Assembly: GCA_049976205.1 (NCBI GenBank)
Contig: JBMFIR010000007.1
Coordinates: 1-45,629 of the forward strand
Origin: WYEN01 sp049976205
Lineage (GTDB): Archaea; Thermoproteota; Thermoprotei_A; Sulfolobales; AG1
Length of the DNA: 45,629 nucleotides
Direction of reading: 5' to 3'
Position 1 is the first letter of the stretch, and every line of letters starts with the position of its first letter. This document shows positions 25,738-33,416 of the stretch, piece by piece. The position numbers and the translations under genes were made by a program. The notes under the pieces are model-generated. The model had not been told where the DNA came from, did no database searches, and worked only from the letters and a program-made list of their open reading frames with translations.

Positions 25738-25759
25738 TAGGTCTCTTAGATGATTTTAA

Positions 25760-26461
25760 ATGAGTAGTGAAATAGAAAGTTTTTATAAGAGAGAATTAAT
25801 TATCAACATACTTAAGTTAGGAACATTAGATGCCGAGATTATCTCGAGAAATACGAGGCTTCCTAAAGAGATTGTATCTAAGTTAATTAATGAATTAGAA
25901 ATAAGTTATTTGGACAAGACCTCCTTAGCAATGTTATACATGAGCTTAGGAGGAGATCCGGAGAGAGTAAGCAACTATTTAAATTGGAGAGATTTTGAGA
26001 GTTTTGTTGGAAGATCTCTAGAAGATTACGGATACATAGTTGCTAGATCTATTAGGCTACCTCCTCCAAGAGGTTTAGAAATCGATGTTATGGCGCTCGA
26101 CAAGAAATTAAGAAGATTATTTATCATAGATTGTAAACATTGGAAAAGATCTAGAGAAAGCGAGCTTAGACAAGTAGCTATCGAAATGCTCAATAAAATT
26201 AATGTTTTTATGAGAAGATGTTTCTTAATAGCGAGGAATCATCCTTGGATCTATCTAGCGAAAAGCATTACTCCTCTCATAGTCACTCTCAGACAAACAG
26301 AAATTAAACAAATCGAGAATAGCGTTATTATACTACCAATAGCATTTTTCCGAGACTTTTTCAATAACCTAGATCTATATCTTGATGAATTAAATATAAG
26401 AGTAATAAGAATAACATGTGGAAATAAGGATCTTAAAACATTATTTGAGAAAAACCATTAA
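25760..26461 (+). CDS. Winged-helix plus PD-(D/E)XK nuclease-like protein
   Basis: The 233-residue protein has an N-terminal helix-turn-helix of about 80 residues and then a restriction-endonuclease-like core: RDFESFVGRSLEDYGY helix, LEIDVMALDKK, and FIIDCKHWKR. The E, D and DCK residues form a PD-(D/E)XK active site as in Mrr-like nucleases. A stand-alone archaeal DNA-repair or processing nuclease is likely; there is no adjacent methylase, so a restriction system is not supported. It ends 35 bp before a tRNA gene. Confidence 0.75.
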   Translation: MSSEIESFYKRELIINILKLGTLDAEIISRNTRLPKEIVSKLINELEISYLDKTSLAMLYMSLGGDPERVSNYLNWRDFESFVGRSLEDYGYIVARSIRLPPPRGLEIDVMALDKKLRRLFIIDCKHWKRSRESELRQVAIEMLNKINVFMRRCFLIARNHPWIYLAKSITPLIVTLRQTEIKQIENSVIILPIAFFRDFFNNLDLYLDELNIRVIRITCGNKDLKTLFEKNH

Positions 26462-26476
26462 AAACTTCTTACGTAT

Positions 26477-26581
26477 AAAAAATCTATTGGATGTGTGCGG
26501 GGGTGCCCGAGCCAGGTCAAAGGGGTCGGGCTTAGGACCCGATGGCGTAGGCCTGCGTGGGTTCAAATCCCACCCCCCGCA
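26477..26581 (+). repeat. Inverted repeat, left copy (tRNA-Leu and upstream 20 bp)
   Basis: These 105 bases match the reverse complement of 36772-36876 at every position except the anticodon wobble base (T26533 here, C there). The match covers the tRNA and 20 bp of upstream sequence (AAAAAATCTATTGG...), and stops exactly at the tRNA 3' end. Confidence 0.95.
26497..26581 (+). tRNA. tRNA-Leu (TAG)
   Basis: GCGGGGG pairs with CCCCCGC; the discriminator is A26581. The anticodon loop CTTAGGA gives TAG. A long variable arm (GATGGCGTAGGCCTGCG region) confirms a class II leucine tRNA. No intron and no encoded CCA. Confidence 0.96.
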
Positions 26582-26693
26582 TCTAGATCTTTAATAGTTC
26601 ACTTCATTCAACGCAGGATCTGTGAATCATTAAATTAGCAAAAATTTTAGTAATTGTTAATTTTGGTCTTTTTTGTGCAAATCAATTTAAAAT

Positions 26694-27374
26694 CTACATT
26701 TGATCTTTAAGAACCATTCCATCACTTATTCTATATACGTCATCTGGTTCCAAGTCTTTCAGTAATATATCTTCATGAAGTGAGAGTATCAAACCCATTT
26801 TTAATCTATTTTTATATTCTCTTAATACCTTAATCAATAACCTTTTCCTGTCTCTATCAAGATTAGAGACTGGTTCATCCATTACTAAGAATGAGGGATG
26901 TAGGACTAATGCTCTAATTATAGACACTAGCTGTGCTTGACCTGCTGATAATTCATGAGCTTTCTTATTCTCTAAATGCTTAATCATGAATCTTTCCAAT
27001 AGATCTCTTACTTCATTAAGAGAATCTCTGGACAACTCTCCCCGGATCTTTAAACCGTACACTATATTATTTAAAACAGTGTCTCTTAATAGGATAGGTC
27101 TCTCATGAACATACACAATCTCTCTCTTAATAAAGTGACGCTCTCTATTATTTATTTTCCAGTAATCTACATCATCTACATAAACAGAACCTCTAATTGG
27201 TTTATATAGGAGAGACATTATTTTCATTAATGTGGTTTTTCCACTACCATTAGGTCCTCTAATAACAACTATCTTGTCTCTCTCTATATAGAGATCAACT
27301 CCTCTAATTACCCAATCCCCAGATCCTCTGTATCTAAACCATATATCTCTCAGTTCTATAGTGCTTACCTTTAT
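26694..27374 (-). CDS. tupC: Tungstate/molybdate ABC transporter ATPase, AUA start
   Basis: The ATPase energises uptake with the permease and binding protein encoded just upstream. Walker A (GPNGSGKTT), the LSAGQAQ signature and Walker B (FLVMDEP) are all intact. The first ATG (27227) lies after Walker A, so it cannot be the start. The open frame upstream has no ATG, GTG or TTG. GAGGAG at 27382-27387, overlapping the permease stop, is seven bases before ATA at 27374-27372, giving a normal N-terminus (M)KVSTIELRDIWFRYRG and 226 residues. This is the clearest near-cognate start in the window. Confidence 0.9.
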   Translation of the reverse strand: MKVSTIELRDIWFRYRGSGDWVIRGVDLYIERDKIVVIRGPNGSGKTTLMKIMSLLYKPIRGSVYVDDVDYWKINNRERHFIKREIVYVHERPILLRDTVLNNIVYGLKIRGELSRDSLNEVRDLLERFMIKHLENKKAHELSAGQAQLVSIIRALVLHPSFLVMDEPVSNLDRDRKRLLIKVLREYKNRLKMGLILSLHEDILLKDLEPDDVYRISDGMVLKDQM

Positions 27375-27385
27375 AGTTGATCTCC

Positions 27386-28054
27386 TCAGACCCTGTATAG
27401 CCTACTAATGATTTTTAGAGAGATCGAGGTAATTATCATTATACTCAGCAATATCAAACCTAATAAAAGTGAGGACTCGAACTCACCCTTAGACACTCCT
27501 AAGGCTATTGCTGTTGTTAAAACTCTCGTGTAACCCCTTATATTGCCTCCTACCATAAATGCTACTCCTAACTCGCCTATAGCTCTTGAAAACGCCATTA
27601 CTATAGCCGCGATAATACCTGGGTAAGACTCCTTAAATACTAAATACATTGTTTGTGCTTTAGTGGCTCCTATACTTAGAGCAAATTCACCATATGTCTG
27701 CAAAGCGGTTCTTAATACACGAAAAGTTGTTGAAATAATTATGGGTGTTACAAGAACAGATTCTCCTATAATCATTGCTGAAGGAGTGTATAAGAGATTA
27801 AATACTCCTAATGGCCCTGAGTGACTAAATAGAAAATATAGTAAGAGACCTAAAACAACTGTTGGCATACCTACCATGGATTCTATAATTGAGGATACGA
27901 TCTCGATTCTTTCTCTTAATGCTAAGAAATATGCTATAAAAATACTCCAAGAAAAAGCTAATAATGTTGCTGTTCCCGAAACATATAATGATCTCAGGGT
28001 TATATCTGCTAACTCATTGTAGTATTGTTCAAAAATTTTATCCACCTTTAGCAA
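27386..28054 (-). CDS. tupB: Tungstate/molybdate ABC transporter permease
   Basis: The 222-residue protein has about five membrane helices and the inner-membrane coupling loop EFALSIGATKAQTMYLVFKES followed by PGIIAAIVMAFSRAIGELG, typical of TupB-type permeases. It overlaps the end of the binding-protein gene by 17 bp if the TTG is used. That TTG lacks a ribosome binding site; GGTGG lies five bases before an ATT at 28036, which is another possible start and would still precede the first membrane helix. Confidence 0.92.
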   Translation of the reverse strand: MLKVDKIFEQYYNELADITLRSLYVSGTATLLAFSWSIFIAYFLALRERIEIVSSIIESMVGMPTVVLGLLLYFLFSHSGPLGVFNLLYTPSAMIIGESVLVTPIIISTTFRVLRTALQTYGEFALSIGATKAQTMYLVFKESYPGIIAAIVMAFSRAIGELGVAFMVGGNIRGYTRVLTTAIALGVSKGEFESSLLLGLILLSIMIITSISLKIISRLYRV

Positions 28055-29102
28055 TCTCTAGCCATGTACAAGCAAGTTCTTTTTCTTTATCTATTGCTGG
28101 ATTAAATAGTGGTGCTCCGTACTCTGCTACTCCGAAGGTGCCTATTAATTGTTTCTGATTATTGTATACAAAGTCTAAGAAGGCTTTAGCATAGATCTTT
28201 ATATTATCTGGACAACTCTTGACTAAGTAGGTACTGTATATATTTATAAGATCAGATCCCTTAGCGAATAATTCCTCAACGTTTGGTAATCGACCTTCTT
28301 TCTTAAACTTAAGATATGTGCCTATGTCGCTTAGTGTGTAGGCTCTTAATTCATTAGTCATTACAAGAACCTGATCCATTCCTGCGCCAGCCTCTTTATA
28401 CCAAGGTCTTCCACGAGGATTCAAGCCTGTTTTGTTCCAAATAGATAATTCTTTTACGTGTGTTCCAGAGTTATCTCCTCTACTAATAAATATTGCTTGA
28501 CCTTTCTCACCAGCTTCATAAATTCTCTTGAAGGCCTCCACAACATTCGGCGCATCTTTGACTTTAGCTGGATCATCTGGCGGACCGACTATAATGAAGA
28601 AATTGTAGGCTATGATCCTGCCGTACTCAATAACTCCTTTGTTGATATATTCTTGCTCTAGATTTGGTGCATGAACAAATACTGCGCATGCATCTCCCTT
28701 CTCGGCAATTTTTAGAGCTGCTCCTGTTCCAACGGCTACGAAATTGATCTTTATATTAGGGTATATCTTATTGAACTCAGAAGCTAAGTAATCCAGTAAT
28801 CCTGTTGCGTATAGAGAGGTTGTTGTACTTATTACTATTCTAACCTCTGTAGATGGAGGTGATGGGTAATTAGTATATACGGTAAAGACAGATGATGTGG
28901 TTTTGGTATAATGTACAGTGCTCACCTCAGTATACGTCCGAGTATGTGTTTGGACAAGTGTATATGTAGATGTTGGGCCTATGAAACCCTGTGTTGGTCC
29001 GGATTTAGACACATAATATCCTATGGCTCCAGATACTACAGCTACTATTATCAGAGAAATTACGTATATAATTAAAGAGCTTTGAGATAAACCTCTACTC
29101 AT
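28038..29102 (-). CDS. tupA: Tungstate-binding protein of the ABC transporter
   Basis: The 354-residue protein has an N-terminal membrane anchor (residues 9-32), a Thr/Ser-rich stalk to about residue 95, then a binding domain starting RIVISTTTSLYATGLLDYL and including AVGTGAALKIAEKGDA, the TupA oxyanion motifs. The stalk suggests a glycosylated surface protein. The start is ATG 29102, four bases after GGTGA; longer frames lack support. It heads the tupABC operon and is divergent from a matching regulator. Confidence 0.9.
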   Translation of the reverse strand: MSRGLSQSSLIIYVISLIIVAVVSGAIGYYVSKSGPTQGFIGPTSTYTLVQTHTRTYTEVSTVHYTKTTSSVFTVYTNYPSPPSTEVRIVISTTTSLYATGLLDYLASEFNKIYPNIKINFVAVGTGAALKIAEKGDACAVFVHAPNLEQEYINKGVIEYGRIIAYNFFIIVGPPDDPAKVKDAPNVVEAFKRIYEAGEKGQAIFISRGDNSGTHVKELSIWNKTGLNPRGRPWYKEAGAGMDQVLVMTNELRAYTLSDIGTYLKFKKEGRLPNVEELFAKGSDLINIYSTYLVKSCPDNIKIYAKAFLDFVYNNQKQLIGTFGVAEYGAPLFNPAIDKEKELACTWLEIAKGG

Positions 29103-29147
29103 ATTCTCACCGTGTCTATATTCGATAAGGATATAATAAAATTTTTG

Positions 29148-29167
29148 GTTATCAGATATCCGATAAC
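29148..29167. promoter_or_regulatory. Palindromic operator between tupA and its regulator
   Basis: A near-perfect 20-bp inverted repeat (GTTATC-A-GATATC-C-GATAAC; arms GTTATC and GATAAC, centre GATATC) lies between the two divergent TATA regions (about 29130-29138 for tupA and 29171-29180 for the regulator). Its symmetry and place suit a dimeric repressor, most simply the ModE-like protein encoded beside it. Confidence 0.65.
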
Positions 29168-29170
29168 AAA

Positions 29171-29180
29171 ATATATAATA
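29171..29180 (+). promoter_or_regulatory. TATA box of the ModE-like gene
   Basis: ATATATAATA abuts the palindrome. It predicts transcription from about 29200 and a leader of about 18 nt before the ATT start. Confidence 0.45.
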
Positions 29181-29217
29181 AGATTCGGGGATTATTAATT
29201 GGGTATGTGATATATCT

Positions 29218-30270
29218 ATTCCTAACTCTAATAAATTAATTATTAAATATGGAGTATTTATCGAGTACGGAGGCAAGATCATTATAGATCCTTATATTGC
29301 GAAAGTGTTGGAGACTATAAGAGATAAGAAGTCTCTATACAAAGTCTCTAGGAGTATTGGGATTTCATACTCTAGCTTATGGGAGCTTATATCTAGGATC
29401 GAGAGGATATTAGGTGCAAAAATTGTTGCTTCAAAGAAAGGTGGGAGAAGAGGTGGGTATACAACCTTGACAGAGACCGGCGAAAATTTGCTTGATATGT
29501 ATCTAATCGCTAGAAGAGATCTCGAGAGAAAGTTAGGTTCTTCACTTATTTATCGAGAGGTTAGTGAGATACCGGATATGGTCATAGCGTATAGCGATGA
29601 TCCATTACTAGTATCTATATTAAATGAGATGAGCTCTAAATATAATATTAAGGGTCTCTGCATAGGTTCAGGTCTCTCATTAGCCATGATCTCACTCGGC
29701 GAGGTGGATGTTGCTTGCTCACATCTGTATGATTCTGTGACAGATACATATAATTTACCTTATTTAGAAAGATTTTGGATAAAGGATCTTGTGGTCTTCA
29801 TAGGAGGATTTTTACGTAAGCAAGTGTTGGTTTATAGGAAAGGACTTGATATAGGAGATCTAGAGATAAATGATATATTGGATCGGATCTTAGAGGGACA
29901 CTACGTAGTTGCTATGAGGAATAGAGGATCTGGGACAAGAGTATTCTTCGAGTATCTATTAAGGAAAAAGGCTGAGTTAATGAGAAAAAGTATTGAAAAT
30001 GTTAAAGGCTTTGAGTCTCAGTACTATACTTATGAGGAGATCGCTAGAAACATTATTGAAGGCAGAGCCGATGTAAGTGTAATGCCTCTACACATAGCTA
30101 TCCAGTATAAATTACCGCATAAATTTATTGCATTGGAAAGATACGAGTGTTTTGCGAGGAAAGAAGAGCTAAGAAAAGAACCTATTAAGTCGTTGAGTAA
30201 AGCTCTTAAAAACTCTATTGAATACATTCAAAAGTACCGTTTCGAGGGGTATTACCCATTGGAGAATTAA
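29218..30270 (+). CDS. ModE-like regulator with periplasmic-binding-type sensor domain, AUU start
   Basis: The N-terminal winged helix (YGVFIEYGGKIIIDPYIAKVL, then SLYKVSRSIGISYSSLWELI and a GGRRGGYTTLTETG wing) is ModE-like. The C-terminal 220 residues resemble PBP-like domains that sense oxyanions in molybdate and tungstate regulators (VAMRNRGSGTRVFFEYLL). The first GTG (29305) would delete the first strands of the DNA-binding domain. Upstream the frame has no standard start, but GTGA at 29207-29210 is seven bases before an ATT at 29218, giving 350 residues. It is divergent from tupABC and probably represses it when tungstate is plentiful. Confidence 0.83.
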   Translation: MPNSNKLIIKYGVFIEYGGKIIIDPYIAKVLETIRDKKSLYKVSRSIGISYSSLWELISRIERILGAKIVASKKGGRRGGYTTLTETGENLLDMYLIARRDLERKLGSSLIYREVSEIPDMVIAYSDDPLLVSILNEMSSKYNIKGLCIGSGLSLAMISLGEVDVACSHLYDSVTDTYNLPYLERFWIKDLVVFIGGFLRKQVLVYRKGLDIGDLEINDILDRILEGHYVVAMRNRGSGTRVFFEYLLRKKAELMRKSIENVKGFESQYYTYEEIARNIIEGRADVSVMPLHIAIQYKLPHKFIALERYECFARKEELRKEPIKSLSKALKNSIEYIQKYRFEGYYPLEN

Positions 30271-30316
30271 ATAAAATTTTGATGAATACTGAAAACAATA
30301 TTTCTTAATAGCTAAA

Positions 30317-30324
30317 TATAAAAA
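30317..30324 (+). promoter_or_regulatory. TATA box of radA
   Basis: TATAAAAA is centred about 27 bp before the radA ATG, so the mRNA is probably leaderless. No Shine-Dalgarno element is present, which agrees. Confidence 0.55.
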
Positions 30325-30346
30325 ACTTTTATCCTATTGAATAATT

Positions 30347-31321
30347 ATGGAGACCGTATTGGTTGAGGAAAAGAGTAAGAAAATTAGAAGAATCGAGGAT
30401 CTGGATCTCTCGCCAACGCTCATTCAGAAGTTGAAAGAGTCTGGTTTCACAACAATTGAGTCACTAGTCACATTAAGTGCCCAGGACCTCAGCACTATAA
30501 TAGGTGTCCCTCTTCCCACGGCTCAGAAAATTATTGCCTCAGCGAGAGAAGCTCTTGACATAAGATTCAAGACGGCTAAAGAGGTTAAAATGGAGAGATT
30601 AAGTATAGGGAGAATAACCACGGGTAGCAAGGCCCTGGATCAATTATTAGGAGGAGGGGTTGAGACAAAGACTATTACAGAGTTCTATGGAGAATATGGA
30701 ACAGGAAAAACACAGATATGTCATCAATTATCAGTTAATGTTCAATTACCTATTGAAAAAGGCGGTTTGAATGGAACAGCTGTCTACATAGATACTGAGG
30801 GAACATTTAGGTGGGAGAGAATCGAGGCAATGGCAAGAGCCAAGAATCTAGATCCAGATAAAGTAATGGAGAACATCTTATACATAAGAGCTGTTAGCAG
30901 TGATCATCAAATGGCTGTTGTAGATGAGTTACGTGAATTAGTGCCCGAGAAAAATATTAAGCTGGTTATAGTAGATTCGGTGACAGGACACTTCAGAGCG
31001 GAGTACCCAGGTAGAGAGAATCTTGCAATGAGACAACAAAAACTAAATAAACACCTACATCAACTGCTCTCTCTAGCTGAGGTGTTTAATATAGCAGTGG
31101 TAATAACGAACCAGGTAATGGCTCGACCTGATGTATTTTACGGAGATCCCACAGTCGCTGTAGGAGGACATGTTCTGGGACATGCGCCAGGTGTTAGAGT
31201 ACAGCTGAGAAAAAGTAAGGGTAATAAGAGAATCGCTAGGGTCATTGACGCGCCTCATTTACCAGAGGGAGAGGCAGTATTTGTTATAACAGAAAATGGT
31301 GTAGAGGATCTATCAGAGTAA
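30347..31321 (+). CDS. radA: RadA recombinase
   Basis: RadA is the archaeal Rad51/RecA protein for strand exchange. The 324-residue protein has a helix-hairpin-helix domain (residues 20-65), the polymerisation linker FKTAKEV, Walker A GEYGTGKT at 115-122, Walker B (LVIVDSVTG) and the DNA-binding NQVMARPD loop. No intein is present. Transcription is likely leaderless. It converges on the SpoIIM-like gene. Confidence 0.97.
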   Translation: METVLVEEKSKKIRRIEDLDLSPTLIQKLKESGFTTIESLVTLSAQDLSTIIGVPLPTAQKIIASAREALDIRFKTAKEVKMERLSIGRITTGSKALDQLLGGGVETKTITEFYGEYGTGKTQICHQLSVNVQLPIEKGGLNGTAVYIDTEGTFRWERIEAMARAKNLDPDKVMENILYIRAVSSDHQMAVVDELRELVPEKNIKLVIVDSVTGHFRAEYPGRENLAMRQQKLNKHLHQLLSLAEVFNIAVVITNQVMARPDVFYGDPTVAVGGHVLGHAPGVRVQLRKSKGNKRIARVIDAPHLPEGEAVFVITENGVEDLSE

Positions 31322-31348
31322 TATTTCCTTTCCAAAATAAAGATATAA

Positions 31349-32011
31349 TCATTTAGATAGGCATAACATGTAAATAACTAAACCTCCTATAACAGGTGTG
31401 ACAAAAACTTCTATAAATGCCGCGATTATTAAGAACACTACGGAGAATAAAATAAATTTAAGTGATCTAAGGATCTTTGTTCTAGCATTAATACTAATTT
31501 CCTCTCTCTTAAAAATTTTTCTGCGTACAATATCTATTATTATTGTGGATACATAATACGAAGCAATCAAACCAAGAACTATGCCTGAGATCTCAAATAT
31601 CCCATGAGGTATTAGGAGAGAAACTTTTATATAAATAAGATCTTGTTGAGAGATCGAACATTGCGGAAATAAGCTCTTTATATTCTTAATTATCTCGAGA
31701 TCCACTAATGGTGCTGTAGCTATAGCGCCTGTTAACAGTCCTTGTGACATTAGAAAGATCCATGATCCTACTACTGTTACCGAGAGAGCATATATTACTA
31801 AAACTACTGTAAGATTATTAAGGAAAATTTTAAAGGGAAGTATAATTAGATCACTTAAAGAGGTACTGCTCTCACCAACTATACTCTTAACCTTCTCACT
31901 AAAGCCTTTGTAGAGTTCATTCTTATAATTACTTGGGAGATAAGTCCCTATAAAGAAAGATGCTATAAACAATGTTACTCCCAATGCAAACAAGAGTCTA
32001 TTACTCAACAT
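31349..32011 (-). CDS. SpoIIM-like (DUF95) membrane protein
   Basis: The 220-residue protein has about five membrane helices and the family's FLNNLTVVLVIYALSVTVVG and LIPHGIFEISGIVLGL segments. SpoIIM takes part in septal and membrane remodelling in sporulating bacteria; in archaea the role is not known. It lies 24 bp from radA in convergent orientation, and no partner gene is apparent. Confidence 0.85.
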   Translation of the reverse strand: MLSNRLLFALGVTLFIASFFIGTYLPSNYKNELYKGFSEKVKSIVGESSTSLSDLIILPFKIFLNNLTVVLVIYALSVTVVGSWIFLMSQGLLTGAIATAPLVDLEIIKNIKSLFPQCSISQQDLIYIKVSLLIPHGIFEISGIVLGLIASYYVSTIIIDIVRRKIFKREEISINARTKILRSLKFILFSVVFLIIAAFIEVFVTPVIGGLVIYMLCLSK

Positions 32012-32093
32012 ATCAAGACACCCTACGATATTATATTAATCAGGCATTATTATATATAGATTCTCTGTAAAGTTTTCCTATTATCCACGTATC

Positions 32094-32972
32094 CTAGGAC
32101 CCGATCCAGAAGAGTTGCTCCATTAAATCAACACTCTCTGAATATTGTTTCTTGTCAAGCAGAAGATCCTTTATGACCTGCATAGCTAAATAATAGATCT
32201 TTTTTCTCATATAATATAAATATTCTCCGCAGAAGTCTTTATTTAATAACCCCATCCAAAGACTAGTATCTAGTTTCGCGAGATTATAACTCTTTACATC
32301 TAGTAAAGAAAACTCTCTGTCAAGAACAATGTCATCATCTATTAAATTAGTAGGTAGCCTATGTCTGAATAGATCATGTTCTCTGTTTACATTAACAAGC
32401 TCCTTATAGGAATACCCATGTTTCTCAATATTGAAAAGATAAACTCTAGGTAAGCTTCTATGAAGATCTGATGCTTTTCTTCTACTATATCTTTTAACTA
32501 GTAGCCTCAGAGTATTTATTAAGATGTCCTTCTGAGCAATTATCACGAGGCTCTCTACATAAGAATTTGGTAACATGGGTGAGGCTATATCATAATCTTG
32601 TGAGACTACTTGGATCAATTCCCTTAATATATCTATAGAAATGAAAGGTGTATCATTAGGCAACACAAGAACATATTTACCTTTACAGTATTTGAGAGAT
32701 GAATAGAGAGCAATTAAAGGTCCTCCGCCCTCCACTTCGTCTAAAGCATAAATGATCTCCTCGTGTATATATGCGGTGTAACTTTTGATTTGTTCCTCAT
32801 TTCTTATAGAGAGAATTATATTCTCGGGTCCACAAAATTCTCTTAGTCTATTATATGTGTGGAGAATCATGGGTTCGCCGTTAATTCTGTAGAGAGCCTT
32901 ATCACTGACACCCTGCGAATTTTCTCTGAATCTCTTGCTAAAACCACCGCTTAGTAATATACAGCAAATCAT
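32094..32972 (-). CDS. MobA-like nucleotidyltransferase with C-terminal extension
   Basis: The N-terminal 190 residues form a GT-A nucleotidyltransferase: ILLSGGFSKRF, the Lys of SDKALYRINGEPM, EGGGPLIAL and the catalytic LPNDTPF. This is the MobA (molybdopterin guanylyltransferase) pattern, although the first motif has S-K-R-F instead of S-R-R-M. A 100-residue C-terminal region of unknown function follows. Molybdenum/tungsten cofactor assembly would suit moaC and tupABC in the same window. Start ATG 32972 follows GAGGG by six bases. Confidence 0.8.
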   Translation of the reverse strand: MICCILLSGGFSKRFRENSQGVSDKALYRINGEPMILHTYNRLREFCGPENIILSIRNEEQIKSYTAYIHEEIIYALDEVEGGGPLIALYSSLKYCKGKYVLVLPNDTPFISIDILRELIQVVSQDYDIASPMLPNSYVESLVIIAQKDILINTLRLLVKRYSRRKASDLHRSLPRVYLFNIEKHGYSYKELVNVNREHDLFRHRLPTNLIDDDIVLDREFSLLDVKSYNLAKLDTSLWMGLLNKDFCGEYLYYMRKKIYYLAMQVIKDLLLDKKQYSESVDLMEQLFWIGS

Positions 32973-32986
32973 TCCACACCCTCGGA

Positions 32987-33322
32987 TCACTGTACTATTC
33001 TCATTCTAAGTCTCTTGCTTTTGGCAATATTATAAAGAGTCTCGTAGAGAAAACCGCATTCAATAGCTTTTGTGCAAGTGATTTTTCCAGTAGCTCTGAA
33101 AAAACCTCTTGGAATAATCACCTGAGGCGAATAAAGAGTTTCATCGGATGAAAAGAATAGCTGTAAAAGAGCATTCTCAGAGGTATAGATGATACCAGAG
33201 GAGAATAATATCACTTTACTCTTGTCTCTATTACTGAGTTCTCTAGCTAATTCATCTAATAAACCGGTGAACTCGTCACTTAATGAAAATATTATCTCGA
33301 ATAATAATGTGAAACAAGACAC
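32987..33322 (-). CDS. Hypothetical protein upstream of the MobA-like gene
   Basis: The 111-residue protein has no recognised motif. It contains helix DEFTGLLDELARELSNRDKS, then alternating strands and a basic C-terminus (KSKRLRMRIVQ). Its stop overlaps the longer form of the MobA-like frame (GTGATC), so the two are probably translated together. A TATA-like element lies upstream in the divergent gap to 33417. Function unknown. Confidence 0.65.
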   Translation of the reverse strand: MSCFTLLFEIIFSLSDEFTGLLDELARELSNRDKSKVILFSSGIIYTSENALLQLFFSSDETLYSPQVIIPRGFFRATGKITCTKAIECGFLYETLYNIAKSKRLRMRIVQ

Positions 33323-33416
33323 TTTAGTATACCATATAAAAAATTTTATTCGAGATATTTATTGAGCTATAATTAAATATATACTCATTAAAGTAATTAT
33401 AAAGGGTAATTTTTTC

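Noticed and set aside
25760..26461. Restriction-modification system
   Set aside because: Only a nuclease-like gene is present; there is no methyltransferase or specificity gene nearby.
26582..26693. Attachment site or integrated element at the tRNA-Leu 3' end
   Set aside because: No integrase gene and no direct tRNA 3'-end repeat; the only repeat is the inverted full-length tRNA copy.
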